Of a stretch of 60,704 bases of DNA, positions 8,438 to 18,688 are shown piece after piece. The translations under genes and the position numbers were made by a program. Within the stretch, counting starts at the first letter, position 1, and every line of letters starts with the position of its first letter. Source of the stretch: Rhodospirillaceae bacterium (lineage in GTDB: Bacteria > Pseudomonadota > Alphaproteobacteria > GCA-2721365); assembly GCA_002721365.1 (NCBI GenBank), contig PBKC01000052.1:1-60704 (forward strand). Reading direction: 5' to 3'. The notes under the pieces were generated by a model. It had not been told where the DNA came from. It searched no databases and was given only the letters and a program-made list of their open reading frames with translations.

Positions 8438-9088
8438 ATGGACGCGACCGAAGGAACCAAGCCGGGCATGCCCCGGTTGAACGAACCCGCCCCCGATTTC
8501 GCCGCACCGACGACCCACGGGCCGCGGAAGCTCTCCGACTACCGGGGCAAGTGGCTGGTGCTGTTCTCGCACCCGGCCGACTTCACGCCGGTCTGCACCA
8601 CCGAGTTCATGGGCTTCGCCAGGAACTACGACAAGTTCCAGGCGCTGAACTGCGACCTACTGGGACTGTCGATCGACAGCAATTTTGCGCACATCGCCTG
8701 GGCGCGGAGCATCGAGCAGAACTTCGGCGTGAAGATCCCCTTCCCGATCATCGAGGACCTGTCGATGAAGGTGGCCCACGCCTACGGGATGATCCAGCCC
8801 GGCGCGAGCGACACCTCGGCGGTGCGGGCGACCTTCTTCATCGACCCCGAGGGCAAGCTCAGGGCCATGGTCTACTACCCCATGAGCAACGGCCGCAGCA
8901 TCGCGGAGTTCCTGCGCCTGCTGGAAGCCTTGCAGACAAGCGACGCGAACGGGGTGGCGACGCCGGAAGCCTGGACGCCGGGTGAGAAGGTCATCGTCCC
9001 GCCGCCGAAGACCCAGGCCGAGGCGGAGGCCCGCCAGTCGGAGGGTTACGAGTACACCGACTGGTATTTCAGCAAGAAGGACCTGTAA
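8438..9088 (+). CDS. Peroxiredoxin, 1-Cys Prx6-like
   Basis: A 216-residue thiol peroxidase. The active-site motif HPADFTPVCTTEF places the peroxidatic Cys at 53, and the sequence continues in Prx6/AhpC style with the C-terminal extension VIVPPPKTQAEAEARQSEGYEYTDWYF typical of the Prx6 group. The only other cysteine is Cys72; no resolving cysteine is present in the C-terminal half, so it looks like a 1-Cys enzyme. It would reduce hydrogen peroxide, organic peroxides or possibly persulfides in the cytoplasm. The ATG follows AGAGGAG. It is transcribed away from the Crp/Fnr gene and ends at a strong terminator. Confidence 0.93.
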   Translation: MDATEGTKPGMPRLNEPAPDFAAPTTHGPRKLSDYRGKWLVLFSHPADFTPVCTTEFMGFARNYDKFQALNCDLLGLSIDSNFAHIAWARSIEQNFGVKIPFPIIEDLSMKVAHAYGMIQPGASDTSAVRATFFIDPEGKLRAMVYYPMSNGRSIAEFLRLLEALQTSDANGVATPEAWTPGEKVIVPPPKTQAEAEARQSEGYEYTDWYFSKKDL

Positions 9089-9109
9089 GCCCTATCCCGC
9101 TCGAACCGG

Positions 9110-9146
9110 TGCCTCCCCGCGGTTAGCCGCGGGGAGGCATTTTTTT
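9110..9146 (+). terminator. Intrinsic terminator after the peroxiredoxin gene
   Basis: A perfect 13-base-pair GC-rich stem (TGCCTCCCCGCGG and its complement) with a TTAG loop is followed by seven T at 9140-9146. It lies 22 bases after the stop codon. Confidence 0.95.
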
Positions 9147-9181
9147 GGGGACTTGAAGGCCGACCTCCCCCGCCGCCCGCG

Positions 9182-9649
9182 CTATTCGGGAACGATCGAG
9201 TGAACCTTCTTGAGGCATCGGAGGGCGAAGCTCGACCGCGATTGGCGCACGCCGGGGATCTTGTAGAGCTTCTTTCTCAGGAATTCCTCATAGCCGGCCG
9301 TTCCGTCGACCGCGACCTTGATGAAGTAGTCGTATTCGCCGGTCGTCAGATAGACCTCCAGGACTTCCGAGAACCGCGCCATCGCGTCGCCGAATTCCCG
9401 CAGCGTGTCATCGTCGTGCCGGTCCAGCGACACCTCGATGATCACGGTTTCCGATGCACCCAGCGCGTCTTGGTCGAGCAGCGCCGTGTACCCCTGGATG
9501 TAGCCCTCCTTTTCCAGCCGGCGTACGCGCTGCCAGCACGGACTGGGAGACAGGCCGACCTGCTCGGCGAGCTGATTGTTACTGATACGGCCGTCCGCGA
9601 GCAAAGCCTTGAGGATGCGGCGGTCGATGGCATCGAGCGCTTTAGCCAT
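9182..9649 (-). CDS. Lrp/AsnC family transcriptional regulator
   Basis: A 155-residue protein with an N-terminal winged helix (ALDAIDRRILKALLADGR, then NNQLAEQVGLSPSPCWQRV, residues about 4-50) and a C-terminal RAM domain (VYLTTGEYDYFIKVAV and the GVRQSRSSFALRCLK strand). It is transcribed divergently from the branched-chain 2-oxoacid dehydrogenase operon. This arrangement matches BkdR-type control in other proteobacteria, in which an Lrp relative activates bkd genes in response to branched-chain amino acids. The AT-rich 222-base gap is the expected binding region. Confidence 0.92.
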   Translation of the reverse strand: MAKALDAIDRRILKALLADGRISNNQLAEQVGLSPSPCWQRVRRLEKEGYIQGYTALLDQDALGASETVIIEVSLDRHDDDTLREFGDAMARFSEVLEVYLTTGEYDYFIKVAVDGTAGYEEFLRKKLYKIPGVRQSRSSFALRCLKKVHSIVPE

Positions 9650-11104
<1,455 letters not shown>

Positions 11105-11106
11105 CC

Positions 11107-12120
11107 ATGGCCCGCATGACCATGATCGAGGCGATCCAGAACGCGCACGATCTGGCGATGGAGCGCGACCGCACCGTCGTCGCTTTCGGTCAGGACGTCG
11201 GGTTCTTCGGCGGCGTGTTCCGCTGCACGGCGGGGCTGCAGAAGAAGTACGGCAAGGAGCGCTGCTTCGACACGCCGATCAGCGAGCTGGGCATTATCGG
11301 CGCGGCGGTGGGCATGGCCGCCTACGGCCTCAAACCCTGCGTCGAGATCCAGTTCGCCGACTATATGTACCCAGCCTACGACCAGATCGTTTCCGAAGCC
11401 GCACGCCTCCGTTACCGCTCGGCCGGCGAGTTCACCTGCCCGCTGGTGGTGCGCATGCCGACGGGCGGCGGGATCTATGGCGGCCAGACCCACAGCCAGA
11501 GCCCGGAAGCCTTGTTCGCGCACGTCACCGGCCTGAAGACGGTGGTCCCGTCGACCCCGGCCGACGCGCGCGGACTGTTGCTCTCGTCGATCGAGGATCC
11601 CGACCCGGTGATCTTTCTGGAACCCAAGCGGCTCTATAACGGTCCCTTCGACGGCCATCACGACAGACCGGTCGTTTCGTGGAAGAAACATGACCTGGGC
11701 GAGGTCGAGCCCGGCTATCACCCGGTCCCGCTCGGCAAGGCCGCCATCCGGCGGCCGGGTAGCGCACTGACCGTCCTCGCCTACGGAACGATGGTCCATG
11801 TGGCGCTGGCCGCGGCCGAAGAGACCGGCGTCGACGCCGAGGTCATCGACCTCAGGACTCTGCTGCCGCTCGATCTCGACACCATCGTCGAGTCGGTCCG
11901 GAAGACCGGCCGCTGCGTGATCGTCCACGAGGCGACCCTCACCTGCGGTTACGGGGCCGAGCTCGCGGCGCTGGTCCAGAAGAACTGCTTCTACAGCCTG
12001 GAAGCGCCGGTCGTCCGCGTTACCGGCTGGGACACGCCCTACCCCCACGCCCAGGAATGGGACTATTTCCCCGGCCCCACACGGGTCGGCCGGGCGATGA
12101 CGCAGGTTCTGGAGAGCTAG
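11107..12120 (+). CDS. bkdA2: Branched-chain 2-oxoacid dehydrogenase E1 beta
   Basis: A 337-residue transketolase-like beta subunit, starting MARMTMIEAIQNAHDLAM. It contains GQDVGFFGGVFRCTAGL, FDTPISELGIIGAAVGMAAYGLKP split over the ThDP-contact region, and YGGQTHSQSPEALFAHVTGLK. A longer open frame upstream is only overlap with the alpha gene; the ATG at 11107, two bases after the alpha stop, gives the family N-terminus. It forms the alpha2-beta2 E1 decarboxylase with the preceding product. Confidence 0.94.
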   Translation: MARMTMIEAIQNAHDLAMERDRTVVAFGQDVGFFGGVFRCTAGLQKKYGKERCFDTPISELGIIGAAVGMAAYGLKPCVEIQFADYMYPAYDQIVSEAARLRYRSAGEFTCPLVVRMPTGGGIYGGQTHSQSPEALFAHVTGLKTVVPSTPADARGLLLSSIEDPDPVIFLEPKRLYNGPFDGHHDRPVVSWKKHDLGEVEPGYHPVPLGKAAIRRPGSALTVLAYGTMVHVALAAAEETGVDAEVIDLRTLLPLDLDTIVESVRKTGRCVIVHEATLTCGYGAELAALVQKNCFYSLEAPVVRVTGWDTPYPHAQEWDYFPGPTRVGRAMTQVLES

Positions 12121-12123
12121 GCG

Positions 12124-13416
12124 ATGGGATTACTCTCGATTTCCGTCCCCGATGTCGGCGAAGGGGTCGCCGAAGCCGAGCTCGTCGAGTGGTTCGTCGA
12201 AGTGGGACAGCTCATCCGCGCGGACGACGTCCTCGCCGCGGTCATGACCGACAAGGCGACCTTCGAGATCCCGTCCTCGGCCTCGGGCAAGGTCGTCAAG
12301 TTGGGCGCCGCCATCGGCGAGACGGTAGCGGTCGGCTCGGAGCTGGTTCAACTCGAAGTCGAGGGCGAAGGGAACGTATCGGCGGAAGCCCCAGCACCTG
12401 CGACCGAAACCTCCGCGACGCCACCCGAACCCGCAGCGCCGGAAGTCGAGGCGGCGCCGGAGCGCGAAGTCGCCCCCTCGCCGACCACGGCTCCCGCCCC
12501 GTCAGCAAAAGCGCCTTCGGCCACGCCAGCCTTCCGTGAACCCGGCGAGAAGCCGCTGGCCTCACCGGCCGTCAGACGCCGCGCTTTCGATGCGGGGGTC
12601 GATCTCCGCCTCGTGCTCGGCACCGGGCCGGCCGGGCGCGTCACCCATGAGGATCTGGATGCGTTCGTCTCGGGCGCATCGAGCGAACGGCCGATCGGAC
12701 GCGGCGCGCCGGACACGAGCGTCTCCGAAACCAAGGTCGTGGGCCTGCGCCGGAAGATCGCCGAGCGGATGTCCCTCTCCTACGGCGAGATTCCCCACAT
12801 CACGATCGTCGAGGAGGTCGACGTCACCGGGCTCGAAGACCTGAGGGCGCGGCTCAATGACGAGAAGAAGGGCGACGGCCGGAAGCTCACCATCCTTCCC
12901 TTCATCATGCTGGCACTGGTCGACGCCGTCAGGCGCCAGCCGACGCTCAACGCCCATTTCGACTCGGATGCGGGCGTCCTCCGCCAGTTCGGGGCGGTTC
13001 ACGTCGGAATCGCCGCTCAGACCGAGGGCGGCCTGATGGTGCCGGTCGTCCGCCATGTCGAGAGCCTGGATATCTGGGGATGCGCGGACGAGGTCGTCCG
13101 GCTGTCCAAGGCGGCGAGAGACGGGAAAGCGACGCGGGACGAACTGTCCGGCTCGACGATCACGATCACGTCCCTGGGGCCTTTAGGCGCGCTGGCGACG
13201 ACCCCGATCATCAACCATCCCGAGGTGGCGATCGTCGGCGTCAACCGCATGGCGGTGCGCCCGCACTGGGACGGCAGCCAGTTCGTGCCGCGGAAGATGA
13301 TGAACATCTCCTGCTCCTTCGATCACCGGGTGATCGACGGCTGGGACGCGGCGGTCTTCGTGCAACGGCTGAAGACCCTCCTCGAAACCCCCGCCCTGAT
13401 CTTCGTGAAGGCCTGA
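12124..13416 (+). CDS. bkdB: Dihydrolipoyl acyltransferase E2 of the branched-chain complex
   Basis: A 430-residue E2 with three modules: a lipoyl domain (1-80, lipoyl lysine Lys44 in MTDKATFEIP), an Ala/Pro/Glu-rich linker, a peripheral-subunit-binding domain (about 140-180, SPAVRRRAFDAGVDL...GRVTHEDLDAF) and the acyltransferase core with the catalytic SFDHRVIDGWDAA near residue 401. It transfers the branched acyl group from E1 to CoA. One lipoyl domain only, which is usual for this branch. Confidence 0.94.
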   Translation: MGLLSISVPDVGEGVAEAELVEWFVEVGQLIRADDVLAAVMTDKATFEIPSSASGKVVKLGAAIGETVAVGSELVQLEVEGEGNVSAEAPAPATETSATPPEPAAPEVEAAPEREVAPSPTTAPAPSAKAPSATPAFREPGEKPLASPAVRRRAFDAGVDLRLVLGTGPAGRVTHEDLDAFVSGASSERPIGRGAPDTSVSETKVVGLRRKIAERMSLSYGEIPHITIVEEVDVTGLEDLRARLNDEKKGDGRKLTILPFIMLALVDAVRRQPTLNAHFDSDAGVLRQFGAVHVGIAAQTEGGLMVPVVRHVESLDIWGCADEVVRLSKAARDGKATRDELSGSTITITSLGPLGALATTPIINHPEVAIVGVNRMAVRPHWDGSQFVPRKMMNISCSFDHRVIDGWDAAVFVQRLKTLLETPALIFVKA

Positions 13417-13419
13417 TCG

Positions 13420-14814
13420 ATGCCGGACATCACCTGCAAGCTGTTGGTCATCGGCGCCGGGCCCGGCGGCTATGTCTGTGCCATCCGCGCCGGCCAGCTG
13501 GGGATCGATACGGTCATCGTCGACAGCCGTGAGCTGGGCGGAACCTGCCTCAATGTGGGCTGCATCCCGTCGAAGGCACTGATCCATGCTGCCGACGAGT
13601 TCTTCCGGATGGACGCCGACCCGGCCGTCGAAGCAATGGGGATCAAGGCCGGCAAGCCGGAACTCGACCTCGGCAAGACCGTCGCCTGGAAGGATTCGAT
13701 CGTCACCCGTCTCAACCGGGGCGTTGGCGGCCTGCTGAAGAAGGCGAAGGTCCGGCATGTCGCGGGGCGCGCGCGGTTCCTCGACGGCAAGACGGTGGAA
13801 ATCGAAAGCGGCGAAGGCAAGCAGATCGTCCGGGCCCAAGCGATCGCGATCGCCACCGGTTCCGCGCCGATGGAGATTCCGAGCCTGCCCTTCGGCGGTC
13901 CCATCCTGTCCTCGACCGAAGCGCTGTCGCTTTCCGAGCTGCCGAAGACGCTGGCGGTTGTCGGGGGTGGCTATATCGGCCTGGAGATCGGCACCGCCTT
14001 CGCGAAGCTCGGCGCACAGGTCACCGTTCTGGAAGCCGCCGACCGCATCCTGCCTCAGTACGACGCGGAGCTCACTGCGCCCGTCTCGGCAAGGCTGAAG
14101 GACCTCGGTGTCACGGTGCTCACGGGCGCCAAGGCCACCGGCTACGATAAGGAAAGCGCGATCGTCTCGCTGGAGCCGGCCCCCGAGGGGCCGGACCGCA
14201 TTGCGGCCGACAAGGTCCTCGTGACAGTCGGCCGCAGGCCGGTGACCGAAGGCTGGGGGCTCGAAGAGCTCCAGCTCTCCATGGACGGCCGCTACGTGAA
14301 GATCGACGACCGCTGCGAAACCTCGATGCGCGGCGTCTACGCCATCGGCGATGTGACCGGAGAGCCGATGCTCGCCCACCGCGCCATGGCGCAGGGCGAG
14401 ATGGTGGCGGAGCTGGTCGCCGGCCACCGGCGCCGGTGGTCGGCGCGCTGCATCCCCGCCGTCTGCTTCACCGACCCCGAGGTCGTGACGGCGGGTCCGT
14501 CGCCGGAGCAGGCGACTGACCAGGGACTGAAAACCATCGTCGGCAAGTTCCCGTACCGCGCCAGCGGACGCGCCATGAGCGTGTCGCGCGAGGAGGGTTT
14601 CGTCCGCGTCGTCGCCCGCGCCGACAACCATCTGCTGCTCGGCGTCCAAGGTGTCGGGGCCGGGATATCCGAGCTCTCGTCGGCTTTCTCCCTCGCGATC
14701 GAGACGGGAACACGGCTCGAGGACGTGACCGGCACGATTCACGCGCACCCGACAATGGCCGAAGCGTTCCAGGAAGCGGCGGCTGCGGCGATGGGGCACG
14801 CCATCCATATCTGA
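13420..14814 (+). CDS. lpdV: Dihydrolipoyl dehydrogenase E3
   Basis: A 464-residue FAD disulfide oxidoreductase. It shows the FAD motif GAGPGGYVCAIRAGQLG, the redox disulfide GGTCLNVGCIPSK (Cys43, Cys48), the NAD motif VVGGGYIGLEIGTAFAKLG and the C-terminal HAHPTMAEAFQEAA with the active-site His-Glu pair. It reoxidises the lipoyl group of E2. The last gene of the operon; only 3 bases separate it from E2. Confidence 0.95.
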   Translation: MPDITCKLLVIGAGPGGYVCAIRAGQLGIDTVIVDSRELGGTCLNVGCIPSKALIHAADEFFRMDADPAVEAMGIKAGKPELDLGKTVAWKDSIVTRLNRGVGGLLKKAKVRHVAGRARFLDGKTVEIESGEGKQIVRAQAIAIATGSAPMEIPSLPFGGPILSSTEALSLSELPKTLAVVGGGYIGLEIGTAFAKLGAQVTVLEAADRILPQYDAELTAPVSARLKDLGVTVLTGAKATGYDKESAIVSLEPAPEGPDRIAADKVLVTVGRRPVTEGWGLEELQLSMDGRYVKIDDRCETSMRGVYAIGDVTGEPMLAHRAMAQGEMVAELVAGHRRRWSARCIPAVCFTDPEVVTAGPSPEQATDQGLKTIVGKFPYRASGRAMSVSREEGFVRVVARADNHLLLGVQGVGAGISELSSAFSLAIETGTRLEDVTGTIHAHPTMAEAFQEAAAAAMGHAIHI

Positions 14815-14937
14815 GCGTCGCCCGGCGCGGAGCGACGTCCGACCGGCGAGCTAAGGCATCCGCCGGACTCGCATGCTCTTGCGCCATCGGCATTTCGCGG
14901 GACAATCGGCGGACGTCCCGCGCACCGCCGGAGCCCG

Positions 14938-16377
14938 ATGGAAGACCGCTTCAAGTTCCAGCTTCGCCTCTATGCCGCGATCGAACTGTTCTGCGACGTG
15001 CTCGGCCAATCCCGGCCGGAGGCGCTGACCTATCGCGGGGTCGACCTTCAGCCGGCTTTGGAGCGCTGGTTCTACGTCAACATCATCGGTCACGGCGCGG
15101 CGGTGTTCGAAAGGCTGTACGCCCTCCATTGCGCGCGCCGGGACGGCACGAACGACGGCGGGACGGAGGCCAACTGGCTGCTCCGCGGCCTTCTCCAGGT
15201 ATTGGAGACCCGCACCGATCCCGTCGCCCCTGAAACCTTTCTCACCGACAGCTCACGGCCGCAGCGCCTGCATGCGGATGATAGACGGCCCTCTTCGCTA
15301 GCGGCACCGGCCGATGGCCCCGTACTTATCCATGTCTATTACGAGAAGTTCCTGGATCAGGCGGTGGCGCTGACCGATGGTTGGGATGTCGACTACCGCT
15401 TCTTCTCGCTGTCGCCCTCGGTGATCGCGCGATTCCGACGCCTGGGCCTCCCCTTTCAGGAACCGGTGGCATCCGCCGAAGCGCCTCGTCCGGCAGCCGA
15501 CAGCCTGTGGACGATCGCCCCCGACATCCCGGCCTGGTACGAAGCTTTTGACGCGATGCTGGATGTCGTCCGGCCGATGCGGATCGTCGGGTTCGAAGGC
15601 GACTCGCCACAGGACTTCATCCTCTGCACACTCGCCCGCGCCCGCGGCATCCCGACGACGGCGCTTCAGCATGGGGTGCCCTACTACATCGTCGGCGGCA
15701 GCCGGAACATGGCCTTCGACCGCTTCCTCACCTGGAGCGAGCATCTCGGCCGGGTGTTCGAACCGTTCAATCCCATCACCCGCTGCATCGCCAGCGGCAA
15801 CGTGCTTTCGCCATCGGCCGACGCTCCCCTACCGGATGCGCCGCCGCGCGACGTGCTGGTGATTCTCCCCAACCGCAATCCGCTGGCGGCGGCAGACGAG
15901 ATCGACGCCTTCCTGGCGGCTGTCCGCACCATGGTCGAGCGCATGCCCGATCTCACCTTCGTCGCGCGGGAACACCCCGACCATCGCCTGTCGGATCAGC
16001 GACGCGCCCACCTCGCTTCGCTTCCCAACCTGCGCTTCGAGGTTCCGGCACGCATGCCGATCACGGCGGCCCTGGCCCGGTCGCGGGCGGTGATAGGCCT
16101 GTTCACCTCGGTATTGATCGAGGCATTCCTGTCGTCGGCGGTACCGATCCTGTGGCGAAGCTATGCCGGCGAAACGCTGATGCGCGGGCTGGGCTTCCTG
16201 GACGACGTCGCCGTCGTCGACCATGTCGACGGCGCCTGCGCGATCCTCGGCGAACTGCACGACGACGAGGCCTGGCAGCGCCGCGTCGACGCCCTGGCGC
16301 GGCCCCGCCGACACCTGTTGCCGCCCCATGGCCGCGCGCCCGTCACCGTCGCCCGTGAGGCGATCATGGTGCCGTAA
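14938..16377 (+). CDS. GT-B-like protein of unknown function (capsule/CDP-glycerol transferase style)
   Basis: A 479-residue soluble protein with no signal peptide. The second half reads like a GT-B Rossmann domain: ARGIPTTALQHGVPYYIVGG near residue 245, DVLVILPNRNPLAAADEID, FVAREHPDHR, and ARSRAVIGLFTSVLIEAFLSS near the C-terminus. The HG...HP...S arrangement resembles CDP-glycerol glycerophosphotransferases and capsule-related transferases. The first half (to about 170) is not recognisable. There are no neighbouring polysaccharide genes; the bkd operon ends 123 bases upstream and a repeat follows. Function not assigned. Confidence 0.68.
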   Translation: MEDRFKFQLRLYAAIELFCDVLGQSRPEALTYRGVDLQPALERWFYVNIIGHGAAVFERLYALHCARRDGTNDGGTEANWLLRGLLQVLETRTDPVAPETFLTDSSRPQRLHADDRRPSSLAAPADGPVLIHVYYEKFLDQAVALTDGWDVDYRFFSLSPSVIARFRRLGLPFQEPVASAEAPRPAADSLWTIAPDIPAWYEAFDAMLDVVRPMRIVGFEGDSPQDFILCTLARARGIPTTALQHGVPYYIVGGSRNMAFDRFLTWSEHLGRVFEPFNPITRCIASGNVLSPSADAPLPDAPPRDVLVILPNRNPLAAADEIDAFLAAVRTMVERMPDLTFVAREHPDHRLSDQRRAHLASLPNLRFEVPARMPITAALARSRAVIGLFTSVLIEAFLSSAVPILWRSYAGETLMRGLGFLDDVAVVDHVDGACAILGELHDDEAWQRRVDALARPRRHLLPPHGRAPVTVAREAIMVP

Positions 16378-16396
16378 ATGGCCACTCCCACCCCAC

Positions 16397-16474
16397 CGTC
16401 ATTGCGAGCTGAAAGCGAAGCCATCCGAGCCGGTGCTGCCGGATTGCGGCGGCGTTACGCGCCGCGCAATGACG
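16397..16474. repeat. Type B palindromic repeat, copy 1
   Basis: Begins CGTCATTGCGAG and ends CGCAATGACG with a GGATTGCGGCGGCG core. Related units are at 48686-48770 and 53086-53164. Confidence 0.75.
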
Positions 16475-16489
16475 CTGGAAGCCCGCTTT

Positions 16490-17053
16490 CTACAGGGGCC
16501 GGCGGATAGTGAAGGCGCCGCGGATGTCGCCGATGGAGAAGCCCCGCGCCTGATCCTCGGGGTAAAGCTCGTCCAGCTTCGCCGTCACCTCCGGCGCGAT
16601 GTCGGTGCCATGGCAGGCGAGGCAGAGGCCGGCGGTCGGGATGGCCTTCATGTAGCGAAAGACCTTCTTACCGTTCTCCGTCACGATCTCGGCCTGGTCG
16701 ATCGTCGCCGGGTCCTGGCCGGCTTCGAGCCGCTTCTCGAAACTGAGCAGAACCCCCTTCTCCCAGGCGTCGGGTGCGTTCGCGGGATTGCGGAGCTTCA
16801 GGCTGGTCCGGCCGACGTCAAGGTCGTGGTTTGCTGACGCAGCGGCAGCGATCTCCGGTGCCTGCGTGTTGCAGACGCTGATCGCCGCCACCGGACCGCC
16901 CTCGCGCATTGCCGTCTGCAAGGCTTCCTTCAAGGTTCCGGCAAATTCCTTGATCGCCGCACGGCTGTCGGCGATCGACTGTTCGAGATCGGCTGCCATC
17001 GGCGACGTGGTCAGGCCGATCGTGATCACGGCCGCGGCAATAGCTGCTTTCAT
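16490..17053 (-). CDS. Tll0287-like (DUF3365) periplasmic haem protein
   Basis: A 187-residue exported protein with a signal peptide (residues 1-20, ending MAAD). It carries one c-type haem motif, CLACH, near residue 146, plus the family stretch VGRTSLKLRNPANAPDAWE and the closing DIRGAFTIRRPL. DUF3365/Tll0287-type domains bind haem and are found in sensors and stand-alone periplasmic cytochromes. Redox sensing or electron transfer is possible. The ATG has a GGGAG site upstream; the gene follows the acyl-CoA ligase gene by 18 bases on the same strand and may be cotranscribed. Confidence 0.87.
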   Translation of the reverse strand: MKAAIAAAVITIGLTTSPMAADLEQSIADSRAAIKEFAGTLKEALQTAMREGGPVAAISVCNTQAPEIAAAASANHDLDVGRTSLKLRNPANAPDAWEKGVLLSFEKRLEAGQDPATIDQAEIVTENGKKVFRYMKAIPTAGLCLACHGTDIAPEVTAKLDELYPEDQARGFSIGDIRGAFTIRRPL

Positions 17054-17071
17054 GTCTCTGCTCCCGCTCGT

Positions 17072-18685
17072 TCAGGCACTCTTTCCGGCATCCTGGAGCT
17101 GCGCCCGCAACCGCTCCTTCATCACCTTGCCGTTGGCGTTTCGCGGCAAGGCTCCGTCGATGCGCGTGAAGGCCTCGGGCACCTTGTAGTCCGCCAGCCG
17201 ATCGGCGCAGAAAGCCTTGAGATCCTTGTCTCCGGCGCCTGTTCCCGACAGAACGACGAAAGCATGGACCCGCTCGCCCAGAACCGGGCAGGGACGGGCA
17301 ACCACGGCGCATTCGACGACATCGACATGCTGGGTAAGGACGTTCTCGACCTCGGCGGAATAGATCTTGTAGCCGCCGCGGTTGATCATGTCCTTGGTCC
17401 GGTCGAGGACTTCCAGATAGCCGTCTTCGTCGATCCGTCCGACATCGCCGGAATGCCAATACCCGGCCGTGAACGAGTCGGCGGTCGCGTCGGCGTTTCG
17501 CCAATAGCCCGGAACGACCATGGGGCCACCGATCCAGATCTCGCCGGTCTGTCCGGTCGGCACCTCGCAGTGATGCTCGTCCATGATGCGGATATCGGCG
17601 CACGGCACGGAGATGCCGACCGAACCCGGCCGGCTCTCGATCATACCGGGCGGCAGCATCGTCGCGGGCGATGTCGTCTCGGTAGCGCCGTAAACGTTCA
17701 TCAGGGTCAGGTTGGGCATGCGCTCGCGCAGCGACGCGATCGTCGCCTGCGGCATCGGCGCGCCGCCGAAAGCGCCGATGCGCATGCTGCCGAGGTCCGA
17801 AGTCGCGAAATCCGCATGCCGCAACATCAGCTCATACATGGCCGGAACCATGACCGAATGGGTGATCCGCTCCTCCGTGATCATCGCCAACGCATGCTCG
17901 GCCTTGAACGCACGCATCATGACCGTCGCACCGCCGACATGCACCATGGTCAGAAGCTGCGCCACCAGCCCCGTCACATGGGCAATCGGCACCGCCATCA
18001 GGGACCGGTCCGTGTCGGTGAGCCCCATGCAGGCGCCGTAATGGATCACCGAATGGGCGATGTTGAAATGCGTCAGCAGCGCCCCTTTCGGCCTGCCGGT
18101 CGTGCCGGAGGTATAGAGGATGTAGGCGATCTCCTCTTCGGCGATGGCCGGACGGGTCACCGAAGCCGGCTCGCGCAGGACGTCGAACGACACCCCGTCC
18201 GACTTGCCATCGCCGAAGACGATGCGGTGCTCGACGCCCGGCGTGCGACTCGGCTCGGGAACGTGCTGGCCGAGCTCGGCCTCGAAGATCAGGATGCGGG
18301 CGCCGCTGTCGGAGAGCATGTATTGCAGCTCAGCGCGGCGCAGGCGCTCGCTCAAGGGGATGACCACCGCGCCGATCCGCGCTCCGGCCAGGAACACGAG
18401 AACCGACTCCGGGGCATTGCCGCCATAGAGGGCGACCCGCTCGCCGGGTCTGACCCTGAAACGGTTCCACAGATTGGCGGCCACCGCCTCGACCCGCCGG
18501 TCGAGTTCGGCATAGGTCAGCCGAATCTCGCCACAGACCACGGCGTCGCGATCGGCCCCTGTTTCAACGGCCCGCTGCAACATGGCGTCCACATGGGGCG
18601 GCCGCTCGGCGAAACACCGAACGACTCGGTTGCCGAAATGCGCCTCGTCGCGCAGGCGGCCTTCAGGCTCGCTCAGCCAGACCAT
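17072..18685 (-). CDS. Acyl-CoA ligase (class I adenylate-forming enzyme)
   Basis: A 537-residue ANL-family enzyme. Motifs in order are the P-loop YTSGTTGRPKGALLTH (near residue 175), the adenine-binding MNVYGATETTSPA, the YWHSGDVGRIDEDGYLEVLDR core motif, and the C-terminal LPRNANGKVMKERLR with the catalytic lysine. It activates a carboxylic acid to its CoA ester; chain length cannot be judged. The phosphotransferase-like gene ends three bases upstream, so the two form an operon. Such a ligase-APH pair is common in fatty-acid or cholesterol-like degradation clusters. Confidence 0.92.
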   Translation of the reverse strand: MVWLSEPEGRLRDEAHFGNRVVRCFAERPPHVDAMLQRAVETGADRDAVVCGEIRLTYAELDRRVEAVAANLWNRFRVRPGERVALYGGNAPESVLVFLAGARIGAVVIPLSERLRRAELQYMLSDSGARILIFEAELGQHVPEPSRTPGVEHRIVFGDGKSDGVSFDVLREPASVTRPAIAEEEIAYILYTSGTTGRPKGALLTHFNIAHSVIHYGACMGLTDTDRSLMAVPIAHVTGLVAQLLTMVHVGGATVMMRAFKAEHALAMITEERITHSVMVPAMYELMLRHADFATSDLGSMRIGAFGGAPMPQATIASLRERMPNLTLMNVYGATETTSPATMLPPGMIESRPGSVGISVPCADIRIMDEHHCEVPTGQTGEIWIGGPMVVPGYWRNADATADSFTAGYWHSGDVGRIDEDGYLEVLDRTKDMINRGGYKIYSAEVENVLTQHVDVVECAVVARPCPVLGERVHAFVVLSGTGAGDKDLKAFCADRLADYKVPEAFTRIDGALPRNANGKVMKERLRAQLQDAGKSA

Positions 18686-18688
18686 TGT

